A stretch of DNA of 64,000 bases, from positions 748,501 through 812,500 of the forward strand of contig NZ_JBBOWV010000001.1 in the NCBI RefSeq assembly GCF_038007305.1. The letters are read 5' to 3'. The translations under genes and the position numbers were made by a program. Shown piece after piece: positions 1 to 9,322 of this stretch. This stretch comes from Solibacillus sp. FSL W7-1436 (GTDB lineage: Bacteria; Bacillota; Bacilli; Bacillales_A; Planococcaceae). The notes below the pieces were generated by a model. The model was not told the origin of the DNA. It saw only the letters and a list, made by a program, of their open reading frames with translations, and did no database searches. How positions within the stretch are numbered: the stretch's first letter is position 1; each line of letters starts with the position of its first letter.

Positions 1-270
1 TGTCAGGAAGCTGAAGTTCAGATTGTTTAAATCATGATAAACTGCCCCACCGCCGGAAAGACGACGTACTACAATGATTCCGTTCTCTTCAACGTAATCT
101 GTGTTGATTTCTTCGATTGTGTTTTGATTTTTTCCGATGATAATCGAAGGCTGATTAATATAGAACAGTAAAAAATCATCCTTTTCGATATCCATGTTTT
201 TCAGTATATACTCTTCTATTGCCAAGTTAATACGCGGATCTGTAATTCCTTTATTATCGATAAAATACAA
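1..270 (-). CDS. lplJ: Lipoate-protein ligase, N-terminal part
   Basis: The gene runs off the left edge of the window, so only the first 90 codons are seen. The reverse-strand translation starts LYFIDNKGITDPRINLAIEE and carries the hallmark RRLSGGGAVYHDLNNLNF near residues 68-85, the lipoate-binding loop of the BPL/LplA/LplB fold. The family attaches free lipoate to the E2 and GcvH subunits of 2-oxoacid dehydrogenases. A TTG start at 270 is chosen because GAAGGAG lies about eight bases upstream. The divergent neighbour yhfH matches the B. subtilis lplJ-yhfH order, which supports the symbol. Confidence 0.85.
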   Translation of the reverse strand, partial: MYFIDNKGITDPRINLAIEEYILKNMDIEKDDFLLFYINQPSIIIGKNQNTIEEINTDYVEENGIIVVRRLSGGGAVYHDLNNLNFSFLT

Positions 271-324
271 AAGGCTCACTCCTTCAAAAATCGTCCATTT
301 ATATTTTAACTTAATTTAGGCATT

Positions 325-353
325 TTGTGTTGACGAATTAAATCTGTTATAAT
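325..353 (+). promoter_or_regulatory. Likely sigma-A promoter of yhfH
   Basis: TTGTGT (325-330) and TATAAT (348-353) are separated by 17 bases, and the yhfH start codon follows 57 bases later. The -10 box is a perfect match and the -35 box is moderate. Confidence 0.5.
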
Positions 354-409
354 ACAATACAATATATAAACAGAAGTAATATAACAGAAACTTAAAGGAG
401 GCATACACA

Positions 410-535
410 ATGTTAGAAAACGTAGTGGAATTTTTCAAGAATTTACCTGATAAAGTTTGCGTTCAATGCGGTGATAAAATCGAAGAACAAAGCGAGTGCT
501 ACAGCAACAATTGTGATAAATGTAACTCTCTTTAA
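410..535 (+). CDS. yhfH: YhfH family small zinc-ribbon-like protein
   Basis: This 41-residue protein has a strong AAAGGAGG site eight to ten bases before the ATG. It contains four metal-type cysteines arranged as CVQC near residues 17-20 and CDKC near residues 35-38, plus C30, so it looks like a minimal zinc ribbon. Sequence and position next to lplJ match the B. subtilis YhfH family, whose role is unknown. A promoter lies upstream and a stem-loop terminator downstream, so it is probably a single-gene transcript. Confidence 0.75.
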   Translation: MLENVVEFFKNLPDKVCVQCGDKIEEQSECYSNNCDKCNSL

Positions 536-610
536 TTCTTTACACACTGTTTAATTCGTATTACTGACAACTTCATCTTAGAAATAGGATGAACCTATGA
601 TAGCTTACTT

Positions 611-645
611 GAACCACGAGCTCGCTCAATGCTCGTGGTTTTTTC
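611..645 (+). terminator. Rho-independent terminator of yhfH
   Basis: AACCACGAGC (612-621) and GCTCGTGGTT (631-640) form a perfect ten-pair stem with a nine-base loop, followed by a T run. Confidence 0.85.
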
Positions 646-650
646 TGTAT

Positions 651-694
651 AAAAAAGCATGGATTCAAGTAATTACCCGAATCCATGCTTTTTC
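651..694 (-). terminator. Terminator of the yhgE transcript (works both ways)
   Basis: AAAAAGCATGGATTC and GAATCCATGCTTTTT form a 15-pair stem directly after the yhgE stop codon. A and T runs lie on both sides, so it can stop transcripts from either direction. Confidence 0.8.
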
Positions 695-696
695 TT

Positions 697-2883
697 TTAT
701 AGTTCTGTTTGTTGATTTGAATAACGTTTTTTATAAAGCAATGCAAAGTAACCGAACGTGATTGCTAAGCATGAAATCATAACTGCACCTAAAATCGACC
801 AGTTGAACAATAGGAATGATGTATCACCAGTTGAAATGGCTGCTTTGAAGCCTTGTACAGAGAATGTCATCGGTAAAATTTTATTGAAGAAATGCAATTG
901 CTCTGGTACTAGTTCAATCGGGAATGTCCCTGCACTTGTTGTTAATTGAAGAATCAACACCACGATAGCAATAAATCGTCCTGGATCACCAAATACAGAT
1001 ACAAGCAATTGAACCATAGCTAAGAATGTAAAGCTAGTTATAATCGTTGTCAGAATGAACTGCGGCATATTATTTACCTCAAGTCCAAGCCCCCAAACGA
1101 CAATTGCAATCGTTATAAATGACTGCACCAATCCAACACCGATTAATACAGTTACTTTACTTACAAACCAGCTTGCACTATTTTTCGGGATAATGGCTGG
1201 TTCAACTAATGGGAATACAATTGAAATTAATAATGCCCCAACGAATAATCCTAAAGAAATAAAGTATGGTGCAAAACCTGTACCATAATTCGGTACATGG
1301 TTCACGGAATCTTTTTCGACTTCTACTGGAGAACCGACCATATTGTACGTGTCTTCAGTCGGATTTACAGCGGCTTTTTCGCCAGCTTCCGTTAACTTTT
1401 CAGATAAAGTTGTCGTACCATCCTTCAACTCTTTCGTACCATCCGCTAAAGTAGTAGAACCTTGTGCCAACTCACCTGACTTTTCTGCCAACAAGCTAGT
1501 ACCGTCATATAATTTATTCGAACCATCAACTAATGTGTTCAAACCTTGTGCTAATTTGTTGGCACCTGTTGCAGCACTTGATGCGCCTGCTGTTAATTCA
1601 TTTAGCTTTTCTGCGATAGTTGTATTGCCTTGTGCTAATGAATTGGCACCTGCTATCAGCTGTGCTGAATTTTGCTGTAATTGTGCAACTCCTGCAGTTA
1701 CTTGTTGTTGCCCTGCATTTAATTTACTTGCACCTTCACTGATTGCCGCGATTTTATCGTCCAATCCGTTTGTTCCTGCGTGTAGCTGGCTTAAACCGCC
1801 ACTTACTTGTTTACTGCCTTCTTGCAGCTGTCCTAATGCAGCTTTTAGTGCTGCTTGATTTTCTTCAGGCAACATAGGTAATATCGCTTCCAGTTGCCCC
1901 GCCAACTGATCCATACCCCCTGCTACATTAGCTGAACCATCTGCGAGCGCTTTTACTTTGTCATCGATATTCGCTGTACCTTGTGTTAATAAGTTCAGGT
2001 TTTCAGCTAAACTTGCCTGACCGGATGTAATGTCCTTTTGTCCGTTTGCTACTTGTGCAACACCATCCGTATAGCTTTCAATACCTTGCTGCAATGTATT
2101 GGCGCCATCTGCTGCAGATTTTGCTCCTGTTTCAAGTTGGTTGCTGCCATAAGCAATTTTGGCTACACCTGCCGCCAGATCGGAAGCACCTTTCGCAGCA
2201 TTTTTAGCACCAGTAACTAAAGCGTCTGTACCATCAGATAATTGAACAGAGCTTGATGCCAATTGTTCTAAATAGCCTTTCAGCTCATCAGCGCCATCCG
2301 CCAGCTTCGCGGCACCTTCATCCAGTTCCCCTGCTCCATCTGCTGCCTCGGTAAAACCGTCACCAAGCTGTGTAATGGAATCAAATAACTTTTCTGCATA
2401 TGTTGCTGAAACTTGCGTATTTACTTCCGCTTTAATGCGATCCATTGCAGTTTCACCAATTTGTGCACCTAAAAAGTTGAAGCCTTCATTTGGAATATAG
2501 TCAATAACCAATTTTTGTGGTTCATCATCTAATAATGTAGTTGCATGCTCTGAGAAGTTTTCCGGAATTTTAATTAAGATATAATATTTTTGATCCTTTA
2601 ATTTTTGGTCCGCTTCCTTTGCGTCAACTTCCTCAAACCGGAATTGCTCGCTATCTATCAGCTTATCAACCAATGTTTGACCGAGCTCCATTGTTTCCTC
2701 ATCCATCACAGCACCTTTGTCTTCATTGACAACGGCAACCGGCAAGTCCTTTAAATTGGCATATGGATCCCAAAATGCCCATAAGAACATCCCGCTGTAC
2801 ATAACAGGAACAAATAGAACGGCAATAACTGAAATAAGCATTTTCTTAGTTTTAAAAATCTTCAGCCATTCTGCTTTTATCAC
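697..2883 (-). CDS. yhgE: YhgE/Pip domain membrane protein
   Basis: This 728-residue protein belongs to the YhgE/Pip (phage infection protein) family. One membrane segment lies near residues 15-37. A large extracellular region follows, in which about residues 165-500 consist of repeated DGAxxLxxG-type units that should form long helices or coiled coil. Five to six hydrophobic segments close the protein between about residues 540 and 715, resembling an ABC-2-type membrane domain. Family members serve as phage receptors or as parts of type VII secretion or export systems; the role here is not shown. A GTG start is chosen because AAGGAGG lies upstream. The divided palindrome at 2910-2932 and the adjacent tetR gene indicate repression by that TetR protein. 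Confidence 0.85.
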   Translation of the reverse strand: MIKAEWLKIFKTKKMLISVIAVLFVPVMYSGMFLWAFWDPYANLKDLPVAVVNEDKGAVMDEETMELGQTLVDKLIDSEQFRFEEVDAKEADQKLKDQKYYILIKIPENFSEHATTLLDDEPQKLVIDYIPNEGFNFLGAQIGETAMDRIKAEVNTQVSATYAEKLFDSITQLGDGFTEAADGAGELDEGAAKLADGADELKGYLEQLASSSVQLSDGTDALVTGAKNAAKGASDLAAGVAKIAYGSNQLETGAKSAADGANTLQQGIESYTDGVAQVANGQKDITSGQASLAENLNLLTQGTANIDDKVKALADGSANVAGGMDQLAGQLEAILPMLPEENQAALKAALGQLQEGSKQVSGGLSQLHAGTNGLDDKIAAISEGASKLNAGQQQVTAGVAQLQQNSAQLIAGANSLAQGNTTIAEKLNELTAGASSAATGANKLAQGLNTLVDGSNKLYDGTSLLAEKSGELAQGSTTLADGTKELKDGTTTLSEKLTEAGEKAAVNPTEDTYNMVGSPVEVEKDSVNHVPNYGTGFAPYFISLGLFVGALLISIVFPLVEPAIIPKNSASWFVSKVTVLIGVGLVQSFITIAIVVWGLGLEVNNMPQFILTTIITSFTFLAMVQLLVSVFGDPGRFIAIVVLILQLTTSAGTFPIELVPEQLHFFNKILPMTFSVQGFKAAISTGDTSFLLFNWSILGAVMISCLAITFGYFALLYKKRYSNQQTEL

Positions 2884-2909
2884 ACTAATTTCCTCCTTAT
2901 AAAACTATA

Positions 2910-2932
2910 TGACCAATATCGTCATTCGGTCA
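2910..2932. promoter_or_regulatory. Probable TetR operator upstream of yhgE
   Basis: TGACC and GGTCA half-sites are spaced as in the perfect operator upstream of the tetR gene: TGACC, 11-13 bases, CGGTCA, 23 bases in all. It lies between the regulator and yhgE, 27 bases before the yhgE start. Confidence 0.6.
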
Positions 2933-2972
2933 TTTCATGGTAAAAAGAAACCACTTCACCAGGAAGTGACTA

Positions 2973-3548
2973 CTAATTTTTCTTTGCCAAACCACGGAAA
3001 ATGGTTTCGCTGAATAATGTCAAAATTTCTTGTTCGTTGAGTGGTTCATTATGCGTCAACTGCCAATCCACAATAAAAGCCAAATACGATTTAAACAATA
3101 AAAAGGCTACATGCTCAGGATTACAGTCAATAACCTCATCTTTTGCAATGCCGTTGCGAATGCGCATCGAGACGTATGAAATGATTTCCGACTCGATTTT
3201 CAACAGCATTTGCTGTACTTCAGGTGTGCCCAGTGCTCTTTCCTCATCTATTAGTTTGGCAAACAGTAAATGACGCTCACGGAACTGCAGCATTTTCATC
3301 AATGCTGTATGGGCATTTTGCATAAAGCTCGCATTTACATCGATTAACTGATCTGTTTCGCGCTTCATTTCACCGATTAAATGGAATACAACTTCCTGAA
3401 ACAGCTCTTCTTTATTTTTAAAAAAGGTATAAATAGTCCCTTTTCCTACATTTGCAATTTTAGCAACTTGTTCAATCGTTGTTGCTTTATATCCAAATAA
3501 TGTGAAGGATTTTGTAGCAGCTATTAAAATTTCATGTCGACGATCCAT
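2973..3548 (-). CDS. yhgD: TetR/AcrR family repressor (YhgD-like)
   Basis: This 191-residue regulator has a typical TetR helix-turn-helix at residues 10-48, including ATTIEQVAKIANVGKGTIYT and the FFKNKEELF helix. The C-terminal part, from about residue 60, is the variable ligand-binding and dimer domain; its ligand cannot be read from the sequence. It sits immediately upstream of yhgE on the same strand, 89 bases apart, as in B. subtilis. Palindromes lie before both genes, so the simplest reading is self-repression together with repression of yhgE. Confidence 0.85.
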   Translation of the reverse strand: MDRRHEILIAATKSFTLFGYKATTIEQVAKIANVGKGTIYTFFKNKEELFQEVVFHLIGEMKRETDQLIDVNASFMQNAHTALMKMLQFRERHLLFAKLIDEERALGTPEVQQMLLKIESEIISYVSMRIRNGIAKDEVIDCNPEHVAFLLFKSYLAFIVDWQLTHNEPLNEQEILTLFSETIFRGLAKKN

Positions 3549-3566
3549 AAATCCACCTCCTCAAAA

Positions 3567-3601
3567 AGTGACCGAATGAACACTTCGGTCATTCAGTCAC
3601 T
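3567..3601. promoter_or_regulatory. Overlapping palindromic operators of the TetR gene
   Basis: TGACCGAA-N7-TTCGGTCA at 3569-3591 is a perfect palindrome. AGTGACCGAATGA (3567-3579) and TCATTCAGTCACT (3589-3601) form a second inverted repeat with 12 of 13 pairs matching. Both lie 19-53 bases before the start codon, where a repressor would block transcription. Confidence 0.7.
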
Positions 3602-3632
3602 ATTATACACCGTTTTTCTTATATTGCAATAT

Positions 3633-4136
3633 TTAATGGTTATGATCTTCTTCTTTTTCTTCTGTATTTTCTTCATTATGTTCTTCTTCGTGTTCCATCG
3701 AATCAGAACTTGTATCATCCAGCACTTTGCTCATATCAGGGTTGCCGACAATCAGCTTCTGTTTCGGCATCACATGCATGCCCCGCGCCGTCGTATGGGC
3801 AAACATAAAGTATACACCATCATGGTCAAACGTATAGTCAGCGACATAGATTCCGTCTTCTGTCAGTTCTCCGTCCAGCATCTCCCCTTCATCGCGAAGA
3901 CCTGATTCCCATACTTCAAACTTCACTTCTTTTGCATCATTTACCGCTTCTTCATCCTGCGTCACACGCGCCGCAAGCTGAATCATTTCCCCTGCGTTCA
4001 ATTGTTCAGCCGTTTTAATATGTACATCGACAATTGCCGGTACCTCGGCAGTATCAAGTGTTTCCACTTCAGGATCATCCCCGCACCCTACCAGTAAAAA
4101 AGGTACTGCAACTAAACTGTAAAACCATTTTTTCAT
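3633..4136 (-). CDS. YtkA-like (FixH-type) lipoprotein
   Basis: Starting at the ATG at 4136, which is preceded by GGGAG, the product has 167 residues. It begins MKKWFYSLVAVPFLLVGCGD, a lipoprotein signal with lipobox LVGC, so the mature protein should be anchored outside the membrane by a lipid-modified cysteine. The middle part fits the immunoglobulin-like YtkA/FixH domain (about residues 35-125). The tail, about residues 140-167, is very rich in Glu and His and could bind metal. An upstream in-frame start would add nine residues but lacks a ribosome site. Exact function is unknown. Confidence 0.7.
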   Translation of the reverse strand: MKKWFYSLVAVPFLLVGCGDDPEVETLDTAEVPAIVDVHIKTAEQLNAGEMIQLAARVTQDEEAVNDAKEVKFEVWESGLRDEGEMLDGELTEDGIYVADYTFDHDGVYFMFAHTTARGMHVMPKQKLIVGNPDMSKVLDDTSSDSMEHEEEHNEENTEEKEEDHNH

Positions 4137-4267
4137 CGTACAATCTCCCATCCTTGTTAACATTTATGTAATTTATTGCAATCTTTTCCCCATCTTTATT
4201 AGCGTACTAAAAAATCCTTACAGATGCATACTAAATTTAAGATAAATTTGTGAACCATTAGGAAATT

Positions 4268-4317
4268 TCCCAAAATAAAATGCTGCATTAAAAGCGTTTC
4301 CCTTTTAATGCAGCATC
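4268..4317 (-). terminator. Terminator of the hemEHY operon
   Basis: ATGCTGCATTAAAAG (4280-4294) pairs perfectly with CTTTTAATGCAGCAT (4302-4316). A T-rich stretch follows on the minus strand, just after the hemY stop. Confidence 0.75.
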
Positions 4318-4341
4318 TCGTCCAGCTATTCTATTGAATTG

Positions 4342-5775
4342 CTATATTGCCAATTTTGACCCGGCCAACTGTTTGAGCAATTGCTCGGCAGTCGTTCTAC
4401 CTTGCAAAACACAGTCCGGAATACTAATTCCCTCATAGGAGCTTCCTGTTAAAAAGACATTCGGAAACTCTTGATAAAACTGTTTTTTCATAGTCGACAT
4501 GCGCGACTCATGACCAATTGTATATTGAGGCATTGCTTCCTTCCAGCGGGCAACTGTCGTCAACAATGGCTGGGCATCCAAACCTACCGCCCGTTCCAAA
4601 TCCTGCAATACGATTTTTTCAATTTCACTGTCAGGCAGCTCCACAATCGATTCGTCCCCTACACGGCCAATGTAAACCCTCAGCAGTTCATGGCCATCCG
4701 GCGAGACATTATCCCATTTTCGGTGACTCCACGTACAGCTTGTAATGGCAAAATGACTATTGCGTGAAACGAAGAAGTTAAGCGCATCTTCATATTTTTG
4801 CATCGAACCTTTTTCAAATGCCATCGTAACCGTCGCTATTGTAGCATAATTCATATCCGGCACTTGCTGCATCGTGACAGAGTCCGGGAAGATCCTTTTC
4901 GCTACATTAAACGGTGTCGTTACAACAAGTTTATCTACTTGTATAGACGCCCCATCATTCAATTCTATAAGATGTGTACCATCATTATTTTTTTCAACGG
5001 AGTTCACTTTCAAACCTTTTAAAATCGTAACTTCGGTTAAAGCATTTTCCAATGTTTCAATTAATGATTCCAACCCGTTTTCAAATGATTCATAGTGTAG
5101 TTCACCTGGAGTATCCACGAGTGCGTAAATACCTTTACCTGTTTTTTTCATACCGAGCAGCAAACTGCGGTATTCTTTTTCCAACTGATAAAACTGCGGG
5201 AACATCGATTGCATACTTAAATGGTCGACATCACCTGCAAAAGTACCTGCCAACACCGGTTCAACTAAATTTTCTACAACTTCTCTACCAAAGCGCCGAT
5301 TGAAAAACTCACTGATCGGTTCGTCGGCCGCATGCGGTAATTTCGGTAATAACAAATCCCCTGCCGCGCGGAATTTCCCCATTAACGATAGAACATTCGA
5401 TGTCATGAACGGGAAGATTTTAGGTGACCCTCCGAGCAGAATATTGCTCGGAATTTGGTGTAACTTGCTACCAACTGCGATGAATGTTCGACCATAATTA
5501 TTTTGAATCATCTCATGTTCGATATTTAAATCACGTGCCAACTTTCGGACACTGCTACCTGTATCAAAAAACGATTCAGGCCCACGTTCGATAATATATC
5601 CATTTTGACGAACAGTATGGATTTTACCACCTAAACGTAGTGACGCTTCGATCAACACGATATCTATCGGTAAATTATGCGCCTTCGTTTTTTGCTGTAA
5701 ATAGTATGCCGTCGTTAAACCAGTGATGCCACCGCCAACGATAACAACCTTGTTCCTTTTTAAAGTCACCCTCAT
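4342..5775 (-). CDS. hemY: Coproporphyrinogen III oxidase, FAD-dependent (HemY/CgoX)
   Basis: HemY oxidises coproporphyrinogen III to coproporphyrin III in the heme pathway of Gram-positive bacteria. The protein (about 477 residues) has the FAD dinucleotide-binding motif VVIVGGGITGLTTAYYL at its N-terminus, the GGKIHT and ERGPESF motifs of the protoporphyrinogen oxidase family, and the family C-terminus TGSSYEGISIPDCVLQGR. Three in-frame starts follow each other (GTG 5781, ATG 5778, ATG 5775). The last is preferred because the weak GAGAG site is then about six bases away. It lies six to twelve bases after hemH, so it is the last gene of hemE-hemH-hemY. Confidence 0.93.
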   Translation of the reverse strand: MRVTLKRNKVVIVGGGITGLTTAYYLQQKTKAHNLPIDIVLIEASLRLGGKIHTVRQNGYIIERGPESFFDTGSSVRKLARDLNIEHEMIQNNYGRTFIAVGSKLHQIPSNILLGGSPKIFPFMTSNVLSLMGKFRAAGDLLLPKLPHAADEPISEFFNRRFGREVVENLVEPVLAGTFAGDVDHLSMQSMFPQFYQLEKEYRSLLLGMKKTGKGIYALVDTPGELHYESFENGLESLIETLENALTEVTILKGLKVNSVEKNNDGTHLIELNDGASIQVDKLVVTTPFNVAKRIFPDSVTMQQVPDMNYATIATVTMAFEKGSMQKYEDALNFFVSRNSHFAITSCTWSHRKWDNVSPDGHELLRVYIGRVGDESIVELPDSEIEKIVLQDLERAVGLDAQPLLTTVARWKEAMPQYTIGHESRMSTMKKQFYQEFPNVFLTGSSYEGISIPDCVLQGRTTAEQLLKQLAGSKLAI

Positions 5776-5787
5776 CATCACTCTCTA

Positions 5788-6720
5788 CTATTTCGCTAAT
5801 TTTTTATTGATAGCATCTACCATTGCATCAATGAATAAAGGATGTGTATTTGGCATTGTCGGGCGATAGTAGCTTGCACCGATTTCGTCACAAACAACTT
5901 TACACTCAATGTCATTATCATATAGCACTTCTAAATGCTCTGTAACAAATCCTACTGGTGTATAGATGAAAGCTTTATAACCTTTTTGCTCAAATAATTC
6001 CTTCGTTAAGTCCTGTACATCCGGTCCTAGCCATGGCTCTGGTGTTTGTCCTGCAGACTGCCAGCCTACTTCAACATTCACAATATCAGAAGCCTCTTCA
6101 ATTAAACGCGCTGTTTCGATTAACTGCTCTTCATACGGATCGCCCGCAAGTTTGATTTTTTCCGGCAATGAGTGGTTAGATACGATTAAGCAAGCATTTG
6201 CACGCTCTTCTTCCGTCATTTTTGCCAACTCGCCATTCACGGCATTTTTCCAGAATTCAATGAACTTAGGCTCGTCATACCATGCTTCAACAGAAGTAAT
6301 GTTTAACGTACCGCCTAATTTTTCAGCAGCTTCCTTCGCTCGTCCATTGTACGATTTAATAGAGAATGTTGAGAAGTGAGGTGCTAAAACGATCGATACC
6401 GCTTCAGTGATTCCTTCTTTCACCATTGCTTCTACCGCATCTTCTACAAATGGTTCAATATGCTTCAAGCCGATAAATACTTTATATTCCACTTCGTCCT
6501 GTACTTCGTTCAAACGTGCACATAATGCATGGGCCTGTGCTTCCGTCATTTTCGCAAGCGGAGAAATACCGCCGATTGCACGGTAACGTTCTGTTAAGTC
6601 GTCCAAATGTTCCTGGCTTGGTTTGCGGCCATGACGAATATGTGTGTAATAACGTTCGATATCTTCTTCTTTGTATGGCGTACCATAAGCCATTACTAAT
6701 AACCCGCGTACTTCTTTCAT
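5788..6720 (-). CDS. hemH: Coproporphyrin ferrochelatase (HemH/CpfC)
   Basis: The 310-residue protein has the Gram-positive ferrochelatase length. It inserts Fe2+ into coproporphyrin III. Visible family signatures are [20 protein letters not shown] at the N-terminus, the metal-site segment [12 protein letters not shown] near residue 180, and the [17 protein letters not shown] segment near residue 260 with the conserved Glu. The ATG is preceded by AGAGGTG. hemY follows immediately; hemE precedes by 157 bases. Confidence 0.93.
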   Translation of the reverse strand: MKEVRGLLVMAYGTPYKEEDIERYYTHIRHGRKPSQEHLDDLTERYRAIGGISPLAKMTEAQAHALCARLNEVQDEVEYKVFIGLKHIEPFVEDAVEAMVKEGITEAVSIVLAPHFSTFSIKSYNGRAKEAAEKLGGTLNITSVEAWYDEPKFIEFWKNAVNGELAKMTEEERANACLIVSNHSLPEKIKLAGDPYEEQLIETARLIEEASDIVNVEVGWQSAGQTPEPWLGPDVQDLTKELFEQKGYKAFIYTPVGFVTEHLEVLYDNDIECKVVCDEIGASYYRPTMPNTHPLFIDAMVDAINKKLAK

Positions 6721-6877
6721 GTAAGTTCACCTCTGCATGTTTTTAAACACGTTTCTATTTTTATTAGTTTTAAAAGTTTTCATCCCGTTTGTTTTTGGGT
6801 GCTCTCCAGCAAACTTTTCATCTATATAGATTTCTCACCTAAACCGGTGAATAATCAAATTTAAATTTATTGTTGTA

Positions 6878-7930
6878 TTATGAACGCTTTGCGATTTGTT
6901 CGCGGCTGTATTCATGTACAAATGTTGTTAGTCGTTTTAATACGGCCGGATCCACTTCAGGGAAGACACCATGTCCTAAGTTGAAAATATGTCCGCCTGT
7001 ATGTGCTAAACCTTGATCGACAATGTCTTTCGCTCGTGCTTCGATTACATTCCAGTCTGCAAGTAATAATGTAGGATCCAAGTTCCCTTGTACCGCTTTT
7101 GTTACCCCGCGTGCTTCTGCTTCACGGATTGGTAAACGCCAGTCCAAACCTACTACATCGACTGGCAGGTCATGCCATTCGTTTACTAAATGTGATGCAC
7201 CTACACCAAACTGGATTAGCGGAACATTCAATGCGCGCAATTCAGCAAAAATACGTGTCATCGTCGGCTTGATGAAAATACGGTAATCTTCTACATTTAA
7301 TGCACCAACCCAAGAATCGAAAATTTGGATTGCCTTTGCGCCAGCTTCTACTTGCGCTGTAATATCTACAATAATCATATCAGCCAGTTTTTCCATTAAA
7401 GCAAACCATGCTTTTGGCTGTGAAACCATGAATGATTTTGTTTTAGCATAGTTTTTGCTTGGACCGCCCTCGATCATATAGCTTGCAAGCGTGAACGGAG
7501 CACCGCCAAAACCGATTAACGGAACATTTAACTGTTCTGTTGTTAACATTTTAATTGTTTCAAGCACGAAAGGTGTATGCTCTTGTGCGTTGAAATCACG
7601 TAATTTTTCTACATCAGCAGCTGAACGGATAGGATTTGAAATAACCGGACCGATCCCTGCTTTTATTTTTACATCAATTCCCATTCCTGGTAAAGGGGTA
7701 ACGATATCTTTATAAAGAATCGCAGCATCTACATTGTACTGATCGACAGGTAAACGCGTCACATATGCACATAACTCCGGCTGCATTGTAATCTCTTCTA
7801 ATGAATATTTTTCTTTTATTTCACGATATTCTGGCTGTGAACGGCCTGCCTGGCGCATAAACCAAACCGGCGTATGTTCTACTTGCTCACCGCGAGCAGC
7901 ACGTAATAATGTGTCATTAAATTTCATCAT
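6878..7930 (-). CDS. hemE: Uroporphyrinogen decarboxylase
   Basis: HemE removes four carboxylates from uroporphyrinogen III to give coproporphyrinogen III. The 350-residue protein shows the diagnostic N-terminal [16 protein letters not shown] motif (substrate-binding arginines), the [19 protein letters not shown] loop, and the C-terminal [12 protein letters not shown] segment. Two ATG codons are adjacent; the first is closer to the AAGGGG site. It is the first gene of the heme operon, and the region up to hmoB (7931-8141) holds the divergent promoters. Confidence 0.95.
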   Translation of the reverse strand: MMKFNDTLLRAARGEQVEHTPVWFMRQAGRSQPEYREIKEKYSLEEITMQPELCAYVTRLPVDQYNVDAAILYKDIVTPLPGMGIDVKIKAGIGPVISNPIRSAADVEKLRDFNAQEHTPFVLETIKMLTTEQLNVPLIGFGGAPFTLASYMIEGGPSKNYAKTKSFMVSQPKAWFALMEKLADMIIVDITAQVEAGAKAIQIFDSWVGALNVEDYRIFIKPTMTRIFAELRALNVPLIQFGVGASHLVNEWHDLPVDVVGLDWRLPIREAEARGVTKAVQGNLDPTLLLADWNVIEARAKDIVDQGLAHTGGHIFNLGHGVFPEVDPAVLKRLTTFVHEYSREQIAKRS

Positions 7931-8081
7931 TTTTGATTTCTACCCCTTAAAGTAAATTCTTTTTTATTCTATACCTCAAAAACGTCATTGATATCCATCA
8001 TCGACTATAAACTTTTCATAAATAATTGTATAGATTTCTTGAATAAATGTCATAAATTTGTCTCTTCTGCTGTAGAAGTTT

Positions 8082-8110
8082 TTGACAAATGGCTTGAACA
8101 TCTTTATAAA
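8082..8110 (+). promoter_or_regulatory. Sigma-A promoter of hmoB
   Basis: TTGACA (8082-8087), a 17-base spacer and TATAAA (8105-8110) lie 31 bases before the hmoB start. No Fur-like palindrome is apparent by eye. Confidence 0.7.
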
Positions 8111-8141
8111 TGGAAATAATAGTGTAAAGGAGGTCGGTCAT

Positions 8142-8648
8142 ATGAATTTTTATGTAACTTCAGGAACACCTGACTATATGGAAAAATTAATCGCAAAAAA
8201 TCCACAGCACCCTTTAATTTTATTGCATGGAAATGGAAATTCGGTGGTGTTGCACGAAACAGATAAAAAATCTATTTTCGCAGTCCCCCGCAAGTTTGAA
8301 GTCATTGCACAGGATGGGCAGTTTACACAAAAGGGCTATTTTACTTTTTTCAATATGCCCATTATGTCAGATGAACGTCCGGTTTTCGAGAAAAAAGCTC
8401 TCGACGTCATCCCTGCATTGAACACCAATGATGCTGTAATTGCCTACCGTTTATTGCGTCCGGTTAAGGCGGAAACCTATTTATTTATTATTCAATGGGG
8501 CGGACCTGCTTCCTACGAAGTATGGAAAGCCAGCGATGAGTATAAAACTTCATTTGCCCCTGTTTTTGAAGGTACGACACAAGTGTTGCAGTCGATGTTT
8601 AACTCATCCTCTTATATTACGACATATAGTGCAGCTTCAAAAGAATAA
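8142..8648 (+). CDS. hmoB: Heme-degrading monooxygenase HmoB-like
   Basis: The ATG at 8142 has a near-perfect AAAGGAGGT site and gives 168 residues, close to B. subtilis HmoB (YhgC). The C-terminal half, about residues 65-160, resembles the antibiotic biosynthesis monooxygenase (ABM) ferredoxin-like domain, including YLFIIQWGGPASYEVWKASDEY. Such proteins open the heme ring and release iron. It is divergent from hemE-hemH-hemY, as yhgC is in B. subtilis, placing heme synthesis and breakdown back to back. Confidence 0.8.
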   Translation: MNFYVTSGTPDYMEKLIAKNPQHPLILLHGNGNSVVLHETDKKSIFAVPRKFEVIAQDGQFTQKGYFTFFNMPIMSDERPVFEKKALDVIPALNTNDAVIAYRLLRPVKAETYLFIIQWGGPASYEVWKASDEYKTSFAPVFEGTTQVLQSMFNSSSYITTYSAASKE

Positions 8649-8658
8649 TGCTTTTATG

Positions 8659-8692
8659 AAAAATGCTACGATTGTATTTCGTAGCATTTTTA
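8659..8692 (+). terminator. Terminator of hmoB
   Basis: AAAAATGCTACGA and TCGTAGCATTTTT form a 13-pair stem ending in a T run. Confidence 0.85.
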
Positions 8693-8770
8693 TATAAAAT
8701 AATACATATTTAGAAATTCTTTCGTTTTCCGAACTATCCTGCTTCCAATTAATAAAAAGGCGGTTATGAT

Positions 8771-9322
8771 GTGAAAATTCAAATCCAGTTGTTTAAAGCT
8801 TTTTTTGTGTCCGGAATTCTCGGCTTCGGCGGGGGTCCGACAATTATTCCATTACTTCACAAAGAAGTGGTAGAAAAATATAAACTTATGACAGACGATG
8901 ATTTTTCTGATGTGCTATCAATCGGAAACACATTGCCTGGCCCGATTGCGACAAAGATGGCAGGCTATATTGGTTACCGTATAGGCGGAATTTTCGGGTT
9001 AGTCAATGCCCTGTTTGCCTCGGTCATGCCTACTGTACTATTAATTATTATTCTATTAAATTCTTTGAAAGAATTCAGCAACTCCGATTTTATCAATAAT
9101 ATGTCTAAAGGGGTCATACCGATTGTGACAGTTATGATGGGGCTCTATGCATTCGATTTCCTAAAAAAATCGCATAAAGCTTTAGGTCTGAAAATCAGCG
9201 CTATTATTTTCTTATATAGTTTTATAACAATTGTTGTATTTGATCTCCACCCTGGGATTATCATTGCTTCCCTCTTAATATTAGCATTTGCACTGCCGGC
9301 TAAAGGAGGAAAAGCACAATGA
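8771..9322 (+). CDS. Chromate transporter, first half-size subunit
   Basis: The 183-residue membrane protein is one short-chain CHR domain. It has the conserved GFGGGPTIIPLLHKEVVEKY and GNTLPGPIATKMAGYIGY motifs, and about five to six membrane segments. Two such halves together equal a full-length ChrA and probably work as a heterodimer to export chromate or a related oxyanion. The GTG start is chosen because AAAAAGG lies about ten bases before it. The stop overlaps the next gene by four bases (ATGA), so the two are translationally coupled. Confidence 0.88.
   Translation: MKIQIQLFKAFFVSGILGFGGGPTIIPLLHKEVVEKYKLMTDDDFSDVLSIGNTLPGPIATKMAGYIGYRIGGIFGLVNALFASVMPTVLLIIILLNSLKEFSNSDFINNMSKGVIPIVTVMMGLYAFDFLKKSHKALGLKISAIIFLYSFITIVVFDLHPGIIIASLLILAFALPAKGGKAQ

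Noticed and set aside
1343..1858. Long plus-strand frame inside yhgE
   Set aside because: It mirrors the repeated DGAxxLxxG codons of the real minus-strand gene and lacks a ribosome site.
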